Shown piece by piece: positions 7,256 to 15,693 of a DNA stretch of 62,281 nucleotides. Source of the stretch: Methanocalculus chunghsingensis (GTDB lineage: Archaea; Halobacteriota; Methanomicrobia; Methanomicrobiales; Methanocorpusculaceae); contig NZ_JWHL01000015.1 of NCBI RefSeq assembly GCF_018132105.1, forward strand, positions 1-62,281, in the 5' to 3' direction. Position 1 is the first letter of the stretch; each line of letters starts with the position of its first letter. The notes under the pieces are model-generated. The model was not told where the DNA came from. It did no database searches and worked only from the letters and a program-made list of their open reading frames with translations. Both the position numbers and the translations under genes were made by a program.

Positions 7256-7993
7256 TTAATCCTCCTGATTGAAGATCTCTTCCAACTTTTTCGTAATGCA
7301 GCCTTTGAAGAGGGATTTCACCGCGGCGTGCGCCTCTTCCACCCATGCGCATGCGTCATCGGGTTTCACCGTGTCCTTCCGTGCAAGGAAGTAGTCGGTG
7401 GTGAGGAGATACGCCGAGTTGCCCGGTTTCTCCGGCATTGCTCTCGTCAGCTTCAGCCGGCAGACGTCCCGATCCCTGTACGCAAAGTCACAACCAACCA
7501 TGAAGTTCATGAGATCCTTCGGAAGCCCTTCTCCCAGGTGAGGATAGAAGGTGAAGTAATCTTCGAGCCTGATTTTTTCTCCCGGAATCTCGATCTTGTC
7601 GACATAAAGGATGCCGATGCGGTCAAGCCCACGTACGCTGGTGAGTGAGGATATTGTTTCGTAGGTCTGATGGATCAACGGCCTGAAACCTTCCCATGAG
7701 GGATATGGCCTGAGACAATTGATGGAGAGCCCCCGCGGGCCGAGCTGGATGAGCATCCGGCGATCTTGTGCGAGGAAGACCTGTATCTCGATCGTCTCCA
7801 CCCTGTGCCCTTCGATGCCGGTATTGTCTGCCTTGATCTCCAGGCTCTGCCCTTTTTTGGACTCACGGATCGGGAATTGGTCTTTGACGGCGTCATAGAA
7901 GCGGTCGGGAAGGTCCTGTTCCCATGGCGTATCTGAAGAAAATCGGAACTCACAGACTGCCTCGACGATGGGTGGATTCCGATAATCGTTCAT
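7256..7993 (-). CDS. TIGR04255 family protein
   Basis: 245 residues from the ATG at 7993, which has GGGAGCGAG just upstream; the frame is open to 8074 without conserved sequence. The start MNDYRNPPIVEAVCEFRF is the hallmark of TIGR04255, a family described only as sporadically distributed among bacteria and archaea. The rest fits: IEIQVFLAQDRRMLIQLGPR, then INCLRPYPSWEGFRPLIHQT, then RIGILYVDKIEIP and a terminal helix (WVEEAHAAVKSLFKGCITKK). Molecular function is unknown; patchy distribution is typical of defence or conflict genes. It leads an operon with the unknown gene at 6688 and the HEPN-like gene at 6311. The cassette is bounded by 34-bp direct repeats. Confidence 0.8.
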   Translation of the reverse strand: MNDYRNPPIVEAVCEFRFSSDTPWEQDLPDRFYDAVKDQFPIRESKKGQSLEIKADNTGIEGHRVETIEIQVFLAQDRRMLIQLGPRGLSINCLRPYPSWEGFRPLIHQTYETISSLTSVRGLDRIGILYVDKIEIPGEKIRLEDYFTFYPHLGEGLPKDLMNFMVGCDFAYRDRDVCRLKLTRAMPEKPGNSAYLLTTDYFLARKDTVKPDDACAWVEEAHAAVKSLFKGCITKKLEEIFNQED

Positions 7994-8196
7994 GTGAATT
8001 CTCGCTCCCTTGTATAATTGTTCAGAAGATAGTAATAGGTTCTTCTTTCCTGACGTGATGTCCTGTGGAATCATGGATAAAGATACCGATTAGTCCTGGA
8101 GGGGCGCAGGGCGTTGGAAGAAGGGTACGGAAAAAGAGATGGTTTCCACTTTTAGCTCCTTTGCACATAGAGTTCTGAATATCGGCAGATTAAGCA

Positions 8197-8230
8197 CATA
8201 AATGTAGATTCGGTCTGCCTCGTACTTAAG
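8197..8230 (-). repeat. 34-bp direct repeat B, distal copy
   Basis: Perfect copy of the C69 leader at 6072-6105, here separated from any C69 coding sequence: after its ATG the sequence diverges at once. It lies eight bases before the stop of the membrane protein gene at 8239. It therefore probably marks the original junction between that gene and the C69 gene before the cassette at 6106-8196 arrived. Confidence 0.9.
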
Positions 8231-8238
8231 AACACCCC

Positions 8239-8700
8239 TCAGAAGAGGAACCAGGCGGCTCCGGCCGCAAAGATGAGGCTGTAGAGGAGCATCTCGGACT
8301 GGAACTTCAGAAAGCCCGAACGGGAGAGGTACTTCCGCTTCATGTAGATGAGCCCCTCGATGTTGTCCGGGCAGGGTGCCGCCGAGCCGATATGGGTATA
8401 GATGAACATCAGGCCGAAGAAGAAGAGGAACCGCAGGATCGGATCCAGCTCTCCAAGCGGGATCAGGATCGGGTAGAGGACGACCGAGAGGAGGAGGCCC
8501 CGGAGGACGTTGCCGGGGAAGAACCACCGGGTGACATGGCCGGACTCCCGGGCATCCGACATATCATTGAGATAGTCCATCAGCCGGCCCTTCCCCTTGT
8601 AGATATCCGCACTGATGCGGTATATCAGGGCACCGGCTATGATATACGCCCCTAGATGGATCACCATGAAGAGAAGGCTGAATCTGAGATACTCGATCAT
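8239..8700 (-). CDS. Conserved-looking four-helix membrane protein
   Basis: 153 residues from the ATG at 8700; the frame extends to 8814 but that part has low-complexity coding and overlaps the promoter area of the divergent TPR gene. Hydrophobic segments lie at about residues 8-28, 65-80, 88-105 and 135-152. The soluble loop contains DIYKGKGRLMDYLNDMSDA, and a PCPDNIEGLIYMKRKYL stretch precedes the last helix. I do not recognise the family. It lies immediately upstream (in its own direction) of the disrupted C69 leader copy. Confidence 0.6.
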   Translation of the reverse strand: MIEYLRFSLLFMVIHLGAYIIAGALIYRISADIYKGKGRLMDYLNDMSDARESGHVTRWFFPGNVLRGLLLSVVLYPILIPLGELDPILRFLFFFGLMFIYTHIGSAAPCPDNIEGLIYMKRKYLSRSGFLKFQSEMLLYSLIFAAGAAWFLF

Positions 8701-8836
8701 ACTTTCTTTTTTGGGTGGAAACTCCTCATTAAGATTTCCTTCACCAGAGGGGAGCGGCATCAGCCTTATCTCACCTGAATAAGAAACAGGAATCCATGGA
8801 GGCTGCATCATCAACCCAAAAGTTCTCAGCCAGAAG

Positions 8837-9745
8837 ATGAAGCGGGGCGATACCGCCCTTCAGAGCGGAGAGTACGAAGAGGCCATCAGGCTGTACGGAG
8901 AGATCCTTGCAAAGAGACCGGATCACGCGGGATTGGGGCTGAAGAAGGCATCTGCCCTTGTCGCCCTGGACCGCTACGAGGAGGCGCTCGAAGCCTTTGA
9001 GCAGGCAGGGGCGATACACCCCCTTGATCCGGTGGTCTGGATCAGCAAGGCAATGATCCTTGACAGGATCGGCAGGCATGAGGAGGCGGCCGCATCGCTT
9101 GCCCGTGCAGAAGAGATCGATCCCGATCATCCCGCCCTTCAGCAGGCAAAGGAGATCTGCGGCGAATCGGAAGACAATCCCGAAACCCTGATCGAGGAGG
9201 GGATCGCGTACCATGGAGCAAAAGAGTACCAAAAAGCCATATCGGCCTTTGAACGATCGCTATCCCTTAAAAACAGCAGGAGAGCGGTTCTCCTCCTCGC
9301 CGACACCCTCATCAAGGTGCGGAGATATACCGAAGCCGTCGCCGCAGCAGACGAGGGGCGAAGAGTCTGGCCTGATGACCCGGAATTTCTCCATGTTGCC
9401 GGAGCGGCACTGACGGAGCTGGAGCGGTATGAAGAGGCGATCCCGCTCTTTGCAGATTCCATTGAACGGGAACCCCGGAGCGGGTATGCCTGGCACTACC
9501 AGGGGAGGGCACTGATGGGCACCGGAAAGCATGAAGAGGCGCTTGCATCCTTTGATACCGCCCTCAGCCTGACTCCGGAAAACCCGAACACCTGGTTCTA
9601 CAGGAGCCTCGTCCTTCTGTCTCTTCAGAGGAATGAGGAGGCGGCCGCATCATTGGAGGAGGCGGAGAGGCTCGATCCCGATAATATCAGGCTGACCCTC
9701 TCACGGTATATGGCATTCCTGACAGAGATGGGGAAGCTGGTATAA
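8837..9745 (+). CDS. Tetratricopeptide repeat protein
   Basis: 302 residues composed almost entirely of about eight TPR units. Each has the typical A-x3-Y/F-x8-P spacing, e.g. GEYEEAIRLYGEILAKRPDH, then DRYEEALEAFEQAGAIHPLD, then GRHEEAAASLARAEEIDPDH, then GKHEEALASFDTALSLTPEN. There is no signal peptide, so it is probably cytoplasmic and scaffolds protein-protein contacts. The last repeats (RNEEAAASLEEAERLDPDN) run to the C-terminus with only a short tail. It converges with the rhodanese gene, the stops being only a few bases apart. The partner is unknown. Confidence 0.9.
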   Translation: MKRGDTALQSGEYEEAIRLYGEILAKRPDHAGLGLKKASALVALDRYEEALEAFEQAGAIHPLDPVVWISKAMILDRIGRHEEAAASLARAEEIDPDHPALQQAKEICGESEDNPETLIEEGIAYHGAKEYQKAISAFERSLSLKNSRRAVLLLADTLIKVRRYTEAVAAADEGRRVWPDDPEFLHVAGAALTELERYEEAIPLFADSIEREPRSGYAWHYQGRALMGTGKHEEALASFDTALSLTPENPNTWFYRSLVLLSLQRNEEAAASLEEAERLDPDNIRLTLSRYMAFLTEMGKLV

Positions 9746-9747
9746 TC

Positions 9748-10161
9748 TCATATCACTGCACCGCCGGCCTTCTCCCATGCGGCGATGCCACCGCCGAGGT
9801 TATAGACCTCGGCAAACCCAGCCTCGCCCATCGCCCGGAGAGCCCGGCTTCCCCTCACCCCGGTTGCACAGTAGACGAGGTACGGCTGGTCCCGATCAAG
9901 CCCCGCGATCCCTTCATGGAAGGATGATGCAATCGGGATATGCACCGCCCCGGGGATATGCCCGGCCTCGTACTCCCGGACCGTCCTGACATCGATGATG
10001 GTGATCGCCGGTTTTGCTTCAATAAGGAGCATCGCCTCCTCAGCCGTGATCGTCTGTAGGACCGGCATCTCATCTCCTCCATCCGGAGCGGTGCATCCGG
10101 CGGCCGCGATGAGAAGGAGAAGAACGATGCAGGAGAAACCCATCACTCGTCGTCTGATCAT
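9748..10161 (-). CDS. Rhodanese-domain lipoprotein
   Basis: 137 residues. A hydrophobic leader (CIVLLLLIAAAGC) ends in a lipobox Cys, giving a membrane-anchored extracytoplasmic protein. Residues about 35-137 are one rhodanese domain with the active-site loop CATGVRGS, DVRTVREYEAGHIPGAVHIP before it and YNLGGGIAAWEKAG after it. Single-domain rhodaneses transfer sulfane sulfur from donors to thiophilic acceptors; the exported form may handle polysulfide or thiosulfate, which is inference. It lies six bases downstream of the GDPD gene on the same strand and is probably co-transcribed. Confidence 0.85.
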   Translation of the reverse strand: MIRRRVMGFSCIVLLLLIAAAGCTAPDGGDEMPVLQTITAEEAMLLIEAKPAITIIDVRTVREYEAGHIPGAVHIPIASSFHEGIAGLDRDQPYLVYCATGVRGSRALRAMGEAGFAEVYNLGGGIAAWEKAGGAVI

Positions 10162-10167
10162 ACAGGA

Positions 10168-10854
10168 TCATCTCATCCCTCCTCCATCATAATATTGCCT
10201 TGCACGGCAGGGATCATCGGACGCAACACCATCGATCCCAAGCAATACCGCACCTGCAAACTCCTCGTCCGTATTGAGCGTCCATCCGATGACCAGGAGT
10301 CCTGCTCCATGGGCTGCCGCGACCAGATCATCGGTCACCAGGTCAGACCGGGGGAGGATGGCGGCGGCCGGGATCGAGGACGCCACCCGGATCGGATCTC
10401 CCTCCATCGAGCCGAAGATATAGCCGATCCGTGCATCCGGGAGGAGGGGGGCGATCCGTCGGAGGCGGTCGGGATCAAAGGAGACGATCATCACCTTCGT
10501 ATGACCGCTCTCCTGCACCATCCCGGCGATCAGATCCTCATACCCCCCCTCCTTCAGCTCAATGACAAGGCCGCAGTCCCCAAGATCCAGGGCGAGGACG
10601 GACGCAAGTGTCGGGATCACCTCCCCCTCCCCGGCATCAAGCAGCCGGAGTTCCGAAAGAGAATACGCAGAGACCAGGCCTGTCCCATCTGTCGTCCGGT
10701 CCAGTGTCAGATCATGGATGACGACCGGCACCCCGTCCCGGCTGATACGAACGTCAATCTCAACATACTCCGCACACCTGCCCCCTTCCTGAAGTGCTGC
10801 AATGGTATTCTCAGGCCGGATGGCACGGGCCCCGCGATGGCCGATGATGAACAT
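10168..10854 (-). CDS. Glycerophosphodiester phosphodiesterase
   Basis: 228 residues. The GDPD signature is clear: IGHRGARAIRPENTIAALQ at the N-terminus, then YVEIDVRISRDGVPVVIHD, and DLTLDRTTDGTG with the catalytic His. A late strand GWTLNTDEEFAGAVLLGIDG and SDDPCRARQYY complete the TIM barrel. The enzyme hydrolyses glycerophosphodiesters to glycerol phosphate and an alcohol. In archaea the physiological diester may be sn-glycerol-1-phosphate-based, which is inference. No signal peptide is seen, so it is cytoplasmic. It leads a likely two-gene operon with the rhodanese lipoprotein. Confidence 0.9.
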   Translation of the reverse strand: MFIIGHRGARAIRPENTIAALQEGGRCAEYVEIDVRISRDGVPVVIHDLTLDRTTDGTGLVSAYSLSELRLLDAGEGEVIPTLASVLALDLGDCGLVIELKEGGYEDLIAGMVQESGHTKVMIVSFDPDRLRRIAPLLPDARIGYIFGSMEGDPIRVASSIPAAAILPRSDLVTDDLVAAAHGAGLLVIGWTLNTDEEFAGAVLLGIDGVASDDPCRARQYYDGGGMR

Positions 10855-11058
10855 ATGCTACCAGTGCGGGGCTCCGGGTAATAGAGGTTCCGGAGGTGCA
10901 TGAAAACTCAAAGATAACGGTTTCACCCACGATTCCGAGAGATCTTTGGAGAGGGACTATATCAATCAAACAAAGAATCTGCATGTGTGAAATCTATCGT
11001 TTATACCAGTCCGGAAGAAGGATGGGGCGACCGGCTCCTCCCAACCGGCGCAAAGAAG

Positions 11059-12921
11059 ATGCATATCCTCCATGTCGATGATGATCCCCTCTTCCTTGAA
11101 CTGACAGAGATCTACCTCAACAGGACCGGTGATATGACGGTCACCTGCTGCTCATCTGCCCATGATGCCCTCAGACTGCTTGAGACGGAGCAGTTTGACG
11201 CCATCATCTCCGATTACCAGATGCCGGAGATGGATGGGATCGAGCTCCTCTTCGAGCTGCGGAGTGCCGGATATACCCTCCCGTTCATCATCTTCACCGG
11301 CAGAAGCCGTCAGGAGGTCGTCATCGACGCATTGAACAAAGGAGCCGACTTCTATATCCAGAAGGGCGGGGATGCCGGTGCACAGTTTGCGGAACTTGAG
11401 AACGCCATCAGGCAGGCGGTCCATACATGCCGTTCCGGGAACCATCTTCGCCAGTCGAGGCGGCGTATCGCCGACATCTTCCATCACCTCCCGGATGCGA
11501 CCTATGCCATTGACTGCTCAGGGATGGTGATCGCCTGGAACCGGGCGATGGAACTGATGACCGGGATCCATGCCGGGGAGATCATCGGGTCTGATGGCCA
11601 TCCATATGCGATACCCCCGTATGAGGAGGCAACGACAGCACTCATCGACGCCATCCTTCACCCTGAAGCGGAGGTTCCACCGGCATACAGGCTTCTCGAT
11701 CAGGAGCAGGGGATGATCATCGCCGAGACCGAGGGAATGCTCCCTGATGGAACGATTCAGACACTCTGGACAAAGGCGACCCTCCTGTATGATGAGAACG
11801 GGTCGATCGCCGGTGCCATCGAGTCGGTCCGTGATATCACCGCCAGCAGGAACGCTGAGAAGGAGCTGATAGCGGCCGGAGAGTACAGGCGATCCCTGAT
11901 CGAGGCCCATATCGACCCACTCGTCACCATCGGCCCGGACGGAGAGGTACAGGACCTCAATGCCGCCACCGAAACGGTCACCGGGATTCCAAGGGAGAGA
12001 TTGATCGGGAAGCCATTTGCCTCCCTCTTCACCGATCCCCTCTCTGCTGAGGCGGCATACCAGAAGACCGTCCGTTCAGGTGCCGAACGGGAGCTTCGCC
12101 TGACACTCCGGTCCCCGGATGGGAGTATCCGCCCGATCCTCTTCTATGGGACCGTCTACCGGAGCCGGGATGGGGAGATCCGGGGAGTCTTTGCCGAGCT
12201 TCATGAGCCCGTTCCCGGTTCGGATCCGATCCCGCAATCATGCAGATGCAGGGGAGGAAGGTGCGGCTGTGATGCAGAGAGCCTGCATGCCGATATTATC
12301 CTGCATGATCTCGGAAATAGCGTAACAGCTACACGCGGATACCTGGACCTCCTCGGACTTCCCTCAGATGACGAGATCTATGGGAAGCTGAAGCAGGCGA
12401 TTATGAAGTCCGATGAGATCATCAGGACGCTCTCCCGGCACGCCGGTCATCAGAGGGGGGCCGGTGAACGGATCTCCCTTGATACGGTGATACGCCAGGA
12501 GATCACCCACTTTCCCGGGACAGATATCAGGTATGCGGGATCTGATGCAGAGGTGCTGGCCGATGATCTCCTCAGTGAGGTCGTCTGGAACCTGCTCTTC
12601 AACAGCGTCACCTATGGCGGTTCCGGGGTTACCATCACCATCGGGGTTGCGGAGGAAGATGACAGGGTCATCGTCACCATCACCGACTCGGGTCCGGGGA
12701 TCCCCGAAGGGGTGGCAGTCCCGCCCCCGATCTCCCGGAAAGGGGATGGATTATGTATCGTCCGGGATCTCGTCTCCATCTATGGCGGGGAGGTATGGGC
12801 CGCATCCCCGGAGAGGGAGGGGGCATCCATCAGCTTCTCCCTCCGGAGAGCAGAGCAGCCCCTCTCTCCCGGGATAGGAGCTTCGGCCAGAAACATGGCA
12901 GACGGAATCAGACCTTCCTGA
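11059..12921 (+). CDS. Hybrid response regulator / PAS histidine kinase
   Basis: 620 residues from the ATG at 11059 (MHILHVDDDP); the frame is open to a GTG at 10987 but the receiver domain starts here. Receiver domain 1-115 with phosphoacceptor Asp52 (ISDYQMPEMDG) and FTGRSRQEVV with the later conserved Lys. Two PAS domains follow (about 140-265 and 275-390). A short Cys-rich linker (CRCRGGRCGC) precedes the H-box ILHDLGNSVTATRGYLDLLG. The ATPase domain carries the N-box WNLLFNSVTYGG, G1 DSGPGIPEG and G2 KGDGLCIVRDL. No transmembrane segment is seen, so it is a soluble sensor. The Cys cluster could bind metal or sense redox. It converges with mptG, with a short overlap at 12908-12921. Confidence 0.9.
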   Translation: MHILHVDDDPLFLELTEIYLNRTGDMTVTCCSSAHDALRLLETEQFDAIISDYQMPEMDGIELLFELRSAGYTLPFIIFTGRSRQEVVIDALNKGADFYIQKGGDAGAQFAELENAIRQAVHTCRSGNHLRQSRRRIADIFHHLPDATYAIDCSGMVIAWNRAMELMTGIHAGEIIGSDGHPYAIPPYEEATTALIDAILHPEAEVPPAYRLLDQEQGMIIAETEGMLPDGTIQTLWTKATLLYDENGSIAGAIESVRDITASRNAEKELIAAGEYRRSLIEAHIDPLVTIGPDGEVQDLNAATETVTGIPRERLIGKPFASLFTDPLSAEAAYQKTVRSGAERELRLTLRSPDGSIRPILFYGTVYRSRDGEIRGVFAELHEPVPGSDPIPQSCRCRGGRCGCDAESLHADIILHDLGNSVTATRGYLDLLGLPSDDEIYGKLKQAIMKSDEIIRTLSRHAGHQRGAGERISLDTVIRQEITHFPGTDIRYAGSDAEVLADDLLSEVVWNLLFNSVTYGGSGVTITIGVAEEDDRVIVTITDSGPGIPEGVAVPPPISRKGDGLCIVRDLVSIYGGEVWAASPEREGASISFSLRRAEQPLSPGIGASARNMADGIRPS

Positions 12922-14473
12922 TGATCGCACCGGTGTTCCTCGCGGCGACCTCCTCCACTGTCCCGCCGATCCCGGCAAGCGCCTGCCGGGCGGCATCGGC
13001 AACCCCGGTATCCCCTTTTTCGATGATCGCATAGACCGTCGGGCCGAAGGAGGAGAGACCCGCCCCGTACGCCCCGGCCTCACAGAGGATCCCGGGGAGT
13101 TGCCGGACGACCTCATGCTGCAGTGCCACCTCATGCCGCTTGAACCCGATCTCCTGGAGCCGGTTCACCGCAGCCCCGAACCGATGTATATCCTCTTCAA
13201 TGAGTGCGGGGAGCATCTGCATCATCACGCGGTGGCAGATCTCCTGCACCTCCGAAAGCGGGACCGGGCAGCATGCAGAGAAGATATCGACCTCCCGCTC
13301 ATCAGAGGCACCCGGCGGGGTATCCGGGGTGACAAGGAGGATCCCGAATTTCTCGGGGAAGGGATGCCGGAAGATGACCGGGGCGGGTTTGACACCCCGT
13401 GATGCCGAGGAGGGGCGAAACGAGGTCTTCTCCTCCCCTTCCCCGAACCGGTGGCCGCCGTCGATGATGAATCCGCCCGAATCGAAGGCGGCCGTCCCGA
13501 TCCCGGATGTCCCGCCCCTCCCGGTGATCCCGGCGAGATCGAGTGCGGATAGATCCATCCCATAGAGTTCGGCGACCGCCCTCCCTGCTGCCAGGGCGAT
13601 CTGGGTTCCGCTCCCAAGGCCGGCATGCCGGGGGAGATCCGAGTGGAGGATGATCCCCGCCCCACCGGCGAGCCCGAAGTGGTCTATCACCGCCCGGGCC
13701 GCCGCCTCTGCCCGATGCCTGCTCTCCTCATCGCCGCCGGTGACGGTGATCGTCCCGGCCACCCGAGCCTCGACGAGGAGATGAGGGCGGTCAAGGGTGA
13801 TCCCGATCCCCCCGTCCACCCGGCCGATTCCGCCATGCAGATCGATGAGACCGAGGTGGAGCCGGGCCGGTGCATCCACGATGACCCGGCGGGTATCTGC
13901 AAAAGTGCCCGAGGGGAAGATCTCGGTGATCGCCATCAGTGGAGCATCCTTATGGATGATCCGGTACATCCGGGAGAGGAGCGGTTCACCCGGCAGGATC
14001 CCAAAGACCGATGCGAGATGATCATCAGCAGGATACGACCCGATCGAGAGGATCTCACGCCTCGACTCGACCCGGTGCTGTTTTAATATCCGGCCGATGG
14101 GGATATCCGCCTTCATCAGGTCAGATGCGATCTCCGGGGCAAGCCGTTCAAGCGGGGTATACGAGATGGCATAGATGAGCGGCCGGCCATCCTCCCCTTC
14201 ACCGAGATCGACGATCCGGTGGTTGACGGGATCTCCTTCCCGGATCTTCAGTATGGCGGCAATCCTCCGGTCGGCGGCGACCACCTCCTGGAGACGGGTA
14301 ACCACCCCGATATCGCGTTCCACCGCAAGCGAGAGGAGGTGGGTCACCGAGCCGTCCGTGCCAAGGAGTACTTTCTGAAAAGGGGAGAAGTACCCCGTCT
14401 TCGCCTCAATCTCCTTCATCCGGAAGGATATTGCAGAAGCGCTCAGCGGGTGGATCGTATCTGGAGCATCCAT
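12908..14473 (-). CDS. mptG: Chorismate-lyase-like (DUF98) / beta-RFAP synthase fusion
   Basis: 521 residues in two parts. Residues about 1-175 match the DUF98 chorismate-pyruvate-lyase-like fold (SPFQKVLLGTDGSVTHLLSL, GDPVNHRIVDL, PIGRILKQHRVESRREIL), a domain that makes 4-hydroxybenzoate from chorismate. Residues about 190-521 are beta-ribofuranosylaminobenzene 5'-phosphate synthase, a GHMP-kinase-like enzyme: VDAPARLHLGLIDLHGGIGR, LPRHAGLGSGTQIALAAGRA, GRGGTSGIGTAAFDSGGFI. It condenses phosphoribosyl pyrophosphate with hydroxybenzoate or aminobenzoate at the start of methanopterin synthesis. The fusion would place the supplier and the consumer of 4-hydroxybenzoate on one chain. The gene is convergent with the upstream kinase. 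Confidence 0.85.
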   Translation of the reverse strand: MDAPDTIHPLSASAISFRMKEIEAKTGYFSPFQKVLLGTDGSVTHLLSLAVERDIGVVTRLQEVVAADRRIAAILKIREGDPVNHRIVDLGEGEDGRPLIYAISYTPLERLAPEIASDLMKADIPIGRILKQHRVESRREILSIGSYPADDHLASVFGILPGEPLLSRMYRIIHKDAPLMAITEIFPSGTFADTRRVIVDAPARLHLGLIDLHGGIGRVDGGIGITLDRPHLLVEARVAGTITVTGGDEESRHRAEAAARAVIDHFGLAGGAGIILHSDLPRHAGLGSGTQIALAAGRAVAELYGMDLSALDLAGITGRGGTSGIGTAAFDSGGFIIDGGHRFGEGEEKTSFRPSSASRGVKPAPVIFRHPFPEKFGILLVTPDTPPGASDEREVDIFSACCPVPLSEVQEICHRVMMQMLPALIEEDIHRFGAAVNRLQEIGFKRHEVALQHEVVRQLPGILCEAGAYGAGLSSFGPTVYAIIEKGDTGVADAARQALAGIGGTVEEVAARNTGAIIRKV

Positions 14474-14539
14474 TCAGATCCGGTATCTGCACCCTCCTTC
14501 TTACCTCTGCCTATCTGAGATCCAAACCCTCTTCTTCCA

Positions 14540-15007
14540 ATGATACCGAACTATTGTATGCAGTATGCAGAAGGGAGGATCGGGCGGGTCTTCTTCATCC
14601 GGATCGATGACGGCGAGGAGCTCATCACAACCCTCACCGGGTTTGCACGGGATCACGGGATCAGCCATGGGACCATCACCTTCTTTGGGGCACTGAAACG
14701 GGCAGGCCTCGTCACCGGCCCGGAGGAGGCGGTCATCCCGCCGGTCCCCCACCACGAAGAGATCGAGGGGGGCTGGGAATGCCTCGGGACCGCGACCATC
14801 TATCCGGGAGAGGATGGCCCCTCCCTCCACCTCCATGCAACCGCCGGCAGGGGCCGGGATGCGATCACCGGCTGCCTCAGGACCGACTGCCGCGTCTACC
14901 TCGTCGTCGAGGCGGTTCTGTACGAGGCGGTCGGGATCGACGGCAGCCGCCTCCCGGACCCGGTCATCGGTGCGGCACTCCCGGTACTCCGCCATCAGAA
15001 CCCCTGA
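14540..15007 (+). CDS. PPC-domain (DUF296) protein
   Basis: 155 residues. The sequence matches the PPC/DUF296 fold: GRVFFIRIDDGEELITTLTG, then ARDHGISHGTITFFGALKRA, a WECLGTATIY strand and LHLHATAGRGRDAITGCLR. The domain is found as a small trimeric protein in prokaryotes and, fused to AT-hooks, in plant DNA-binding proteins; the prokaryotic role is unclear. A His-rich LHLHA segment suggests a metal site in related structures. Starts at 14540 or 14558 (MQYAEG) are both possible. It is divergent from the mptG fusion and lies 120 bp before the feo promoter. Confidence 0.8.
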   Translation: MIPNYCMQYAEGRIGRVFFIRIDDGEELITTLTGFARDHGISHGTITFFGALKRAGLVTGPEEAVIPPVPHHEEIEGGWECLGTATIYPGEDGPSLHLHATAGRGRDAITGCLRTDCRVYLVVEAVLYEAVGIDGSRLPDPVIGAALPVLRHQNP

Positions 15008-15070
15008 TCACCCCCCTCTCTTCTTTCGTTTTTTCCCCGGGAACCGAAGATCATTCGTATCATCGGAATG

Positions 15071-15112
15071 GAACCGAAACATCTTCGGCTCGGGGTTATC
15101 TCTTCCGAACAA
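15071..15112 (+). promoter_or_regulatory. Feo-type promoter/operator, copy 1
   Basis: GAACCGAAACATCTTCGG is followed by the TATA-like GGGTTATCTC and CCGAACAA. CCGAA-N5-TTCGG (15074-15088) is an inverted repeat suited to a metal regulator of DtxR/Fur type. The same arrangement recurs at 19321-19363 before the second feo cluster, with TTCGG exactly 43 bases before the start codon in both. Confidence 0.6.
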
Positions 15113-15126
15113 GAGAATCAACAGGG

Positions 15127-15693
15127 ATGAAGCGGTACTCAATGGTCGCAAGGGTCACCAGTCTGGTCGAGATGATCGCATCCAGAAACAGTATTCTTTC
15201 AGAGATCTATGCCCTTCCATACCGTGAGGTCGTTGCACGGGAGATTGCGCTTGCCGGCATCTCTTCCGATGATCAGGTTCTGAGTGTCGGATGCGGACCG
15301 GTTCCATTCACGGCAATCCACCTGGCACGGCAGAGCCATGCCGAAGTGATCGCAATCGACTACCAGCCCGATGTCGTCGCTGCCGCGAAAGCCTGTATCC
15401 GGAGGCTGGGGCTCTCGGATCAGATCCGGGTGATCTGCATGGATGCCGCCCTGGATCTCCCCGAAGGATTCGATGCGGCCATCGTTGCACTCCAGGCACA
15501 CCCGAAGGAGGAGATTCTGGAGATCCTGCAGAAGAGGGGGGCTCCGGAGGCACGGTTCATCTTCCGGGCTCCGAGCCCGCAGTTTACCAGCAGGTATGAC
15601 GCCCTCCCCGGAAAAGAGGGGATCTCTGCATGGGTTGAACAGAGGATGAAGACCTTTGACCGCTCGATCCTCTATACGGGAGGCCAGCTATGA
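15127..15693 (+). CDS. Nicotianamine-synthase-like SAM-dependent protein
   Basis: 188 residues from the ATG at 15127; the open frame upstream to 14779 is a shadow of the PPC gene. A Rossmann motif VLSVGCGPVPFTAIHLARQ with the unusual GxGPxPxT pattern, then EVIAIDYQPDVVAAAKACIR and FDAAIVALQAHPKEEILEIL, resembles nicotianamine synthases more than ordinary methyltransferases, though it is shorter. These use the aminopropyl group of SAM to build metal chelators. It begins the first feo cluster and overlaps the next gene by four bases. It may equally be an ordinary methyltransferase; the assignment rests on motif similarity and location. Confidence 0.55.
   Translation: MKRYSMVARVTSLVEMIASRNSILSEIYALPYREVVAREIALAGISSDDQVLSVGCGPVPFTAIHLARQSHAEVIAIDYQPDVVAAAKACIRRLGLSDQIRVICMDAALDLPEGFDAAIVALQAHPKEEILEILQKRGAPEARFIFRAPSPQFTSRYDALPGKEGISAWVEQRMKTFDRSILYTGGQL

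Noticed and set aside
8771-9548. Several long antisense ORFs over the TPR gene
   Set aside because: Shadows of a GC-rich repeat gene with no features of their own.
14779-15126. N-terminal extension of the nicotianamine-synthase-like ORF
   Set aside because: It is the shadow frame of the PPC gene and lies upstream of the promoter element; the real start is 15127.
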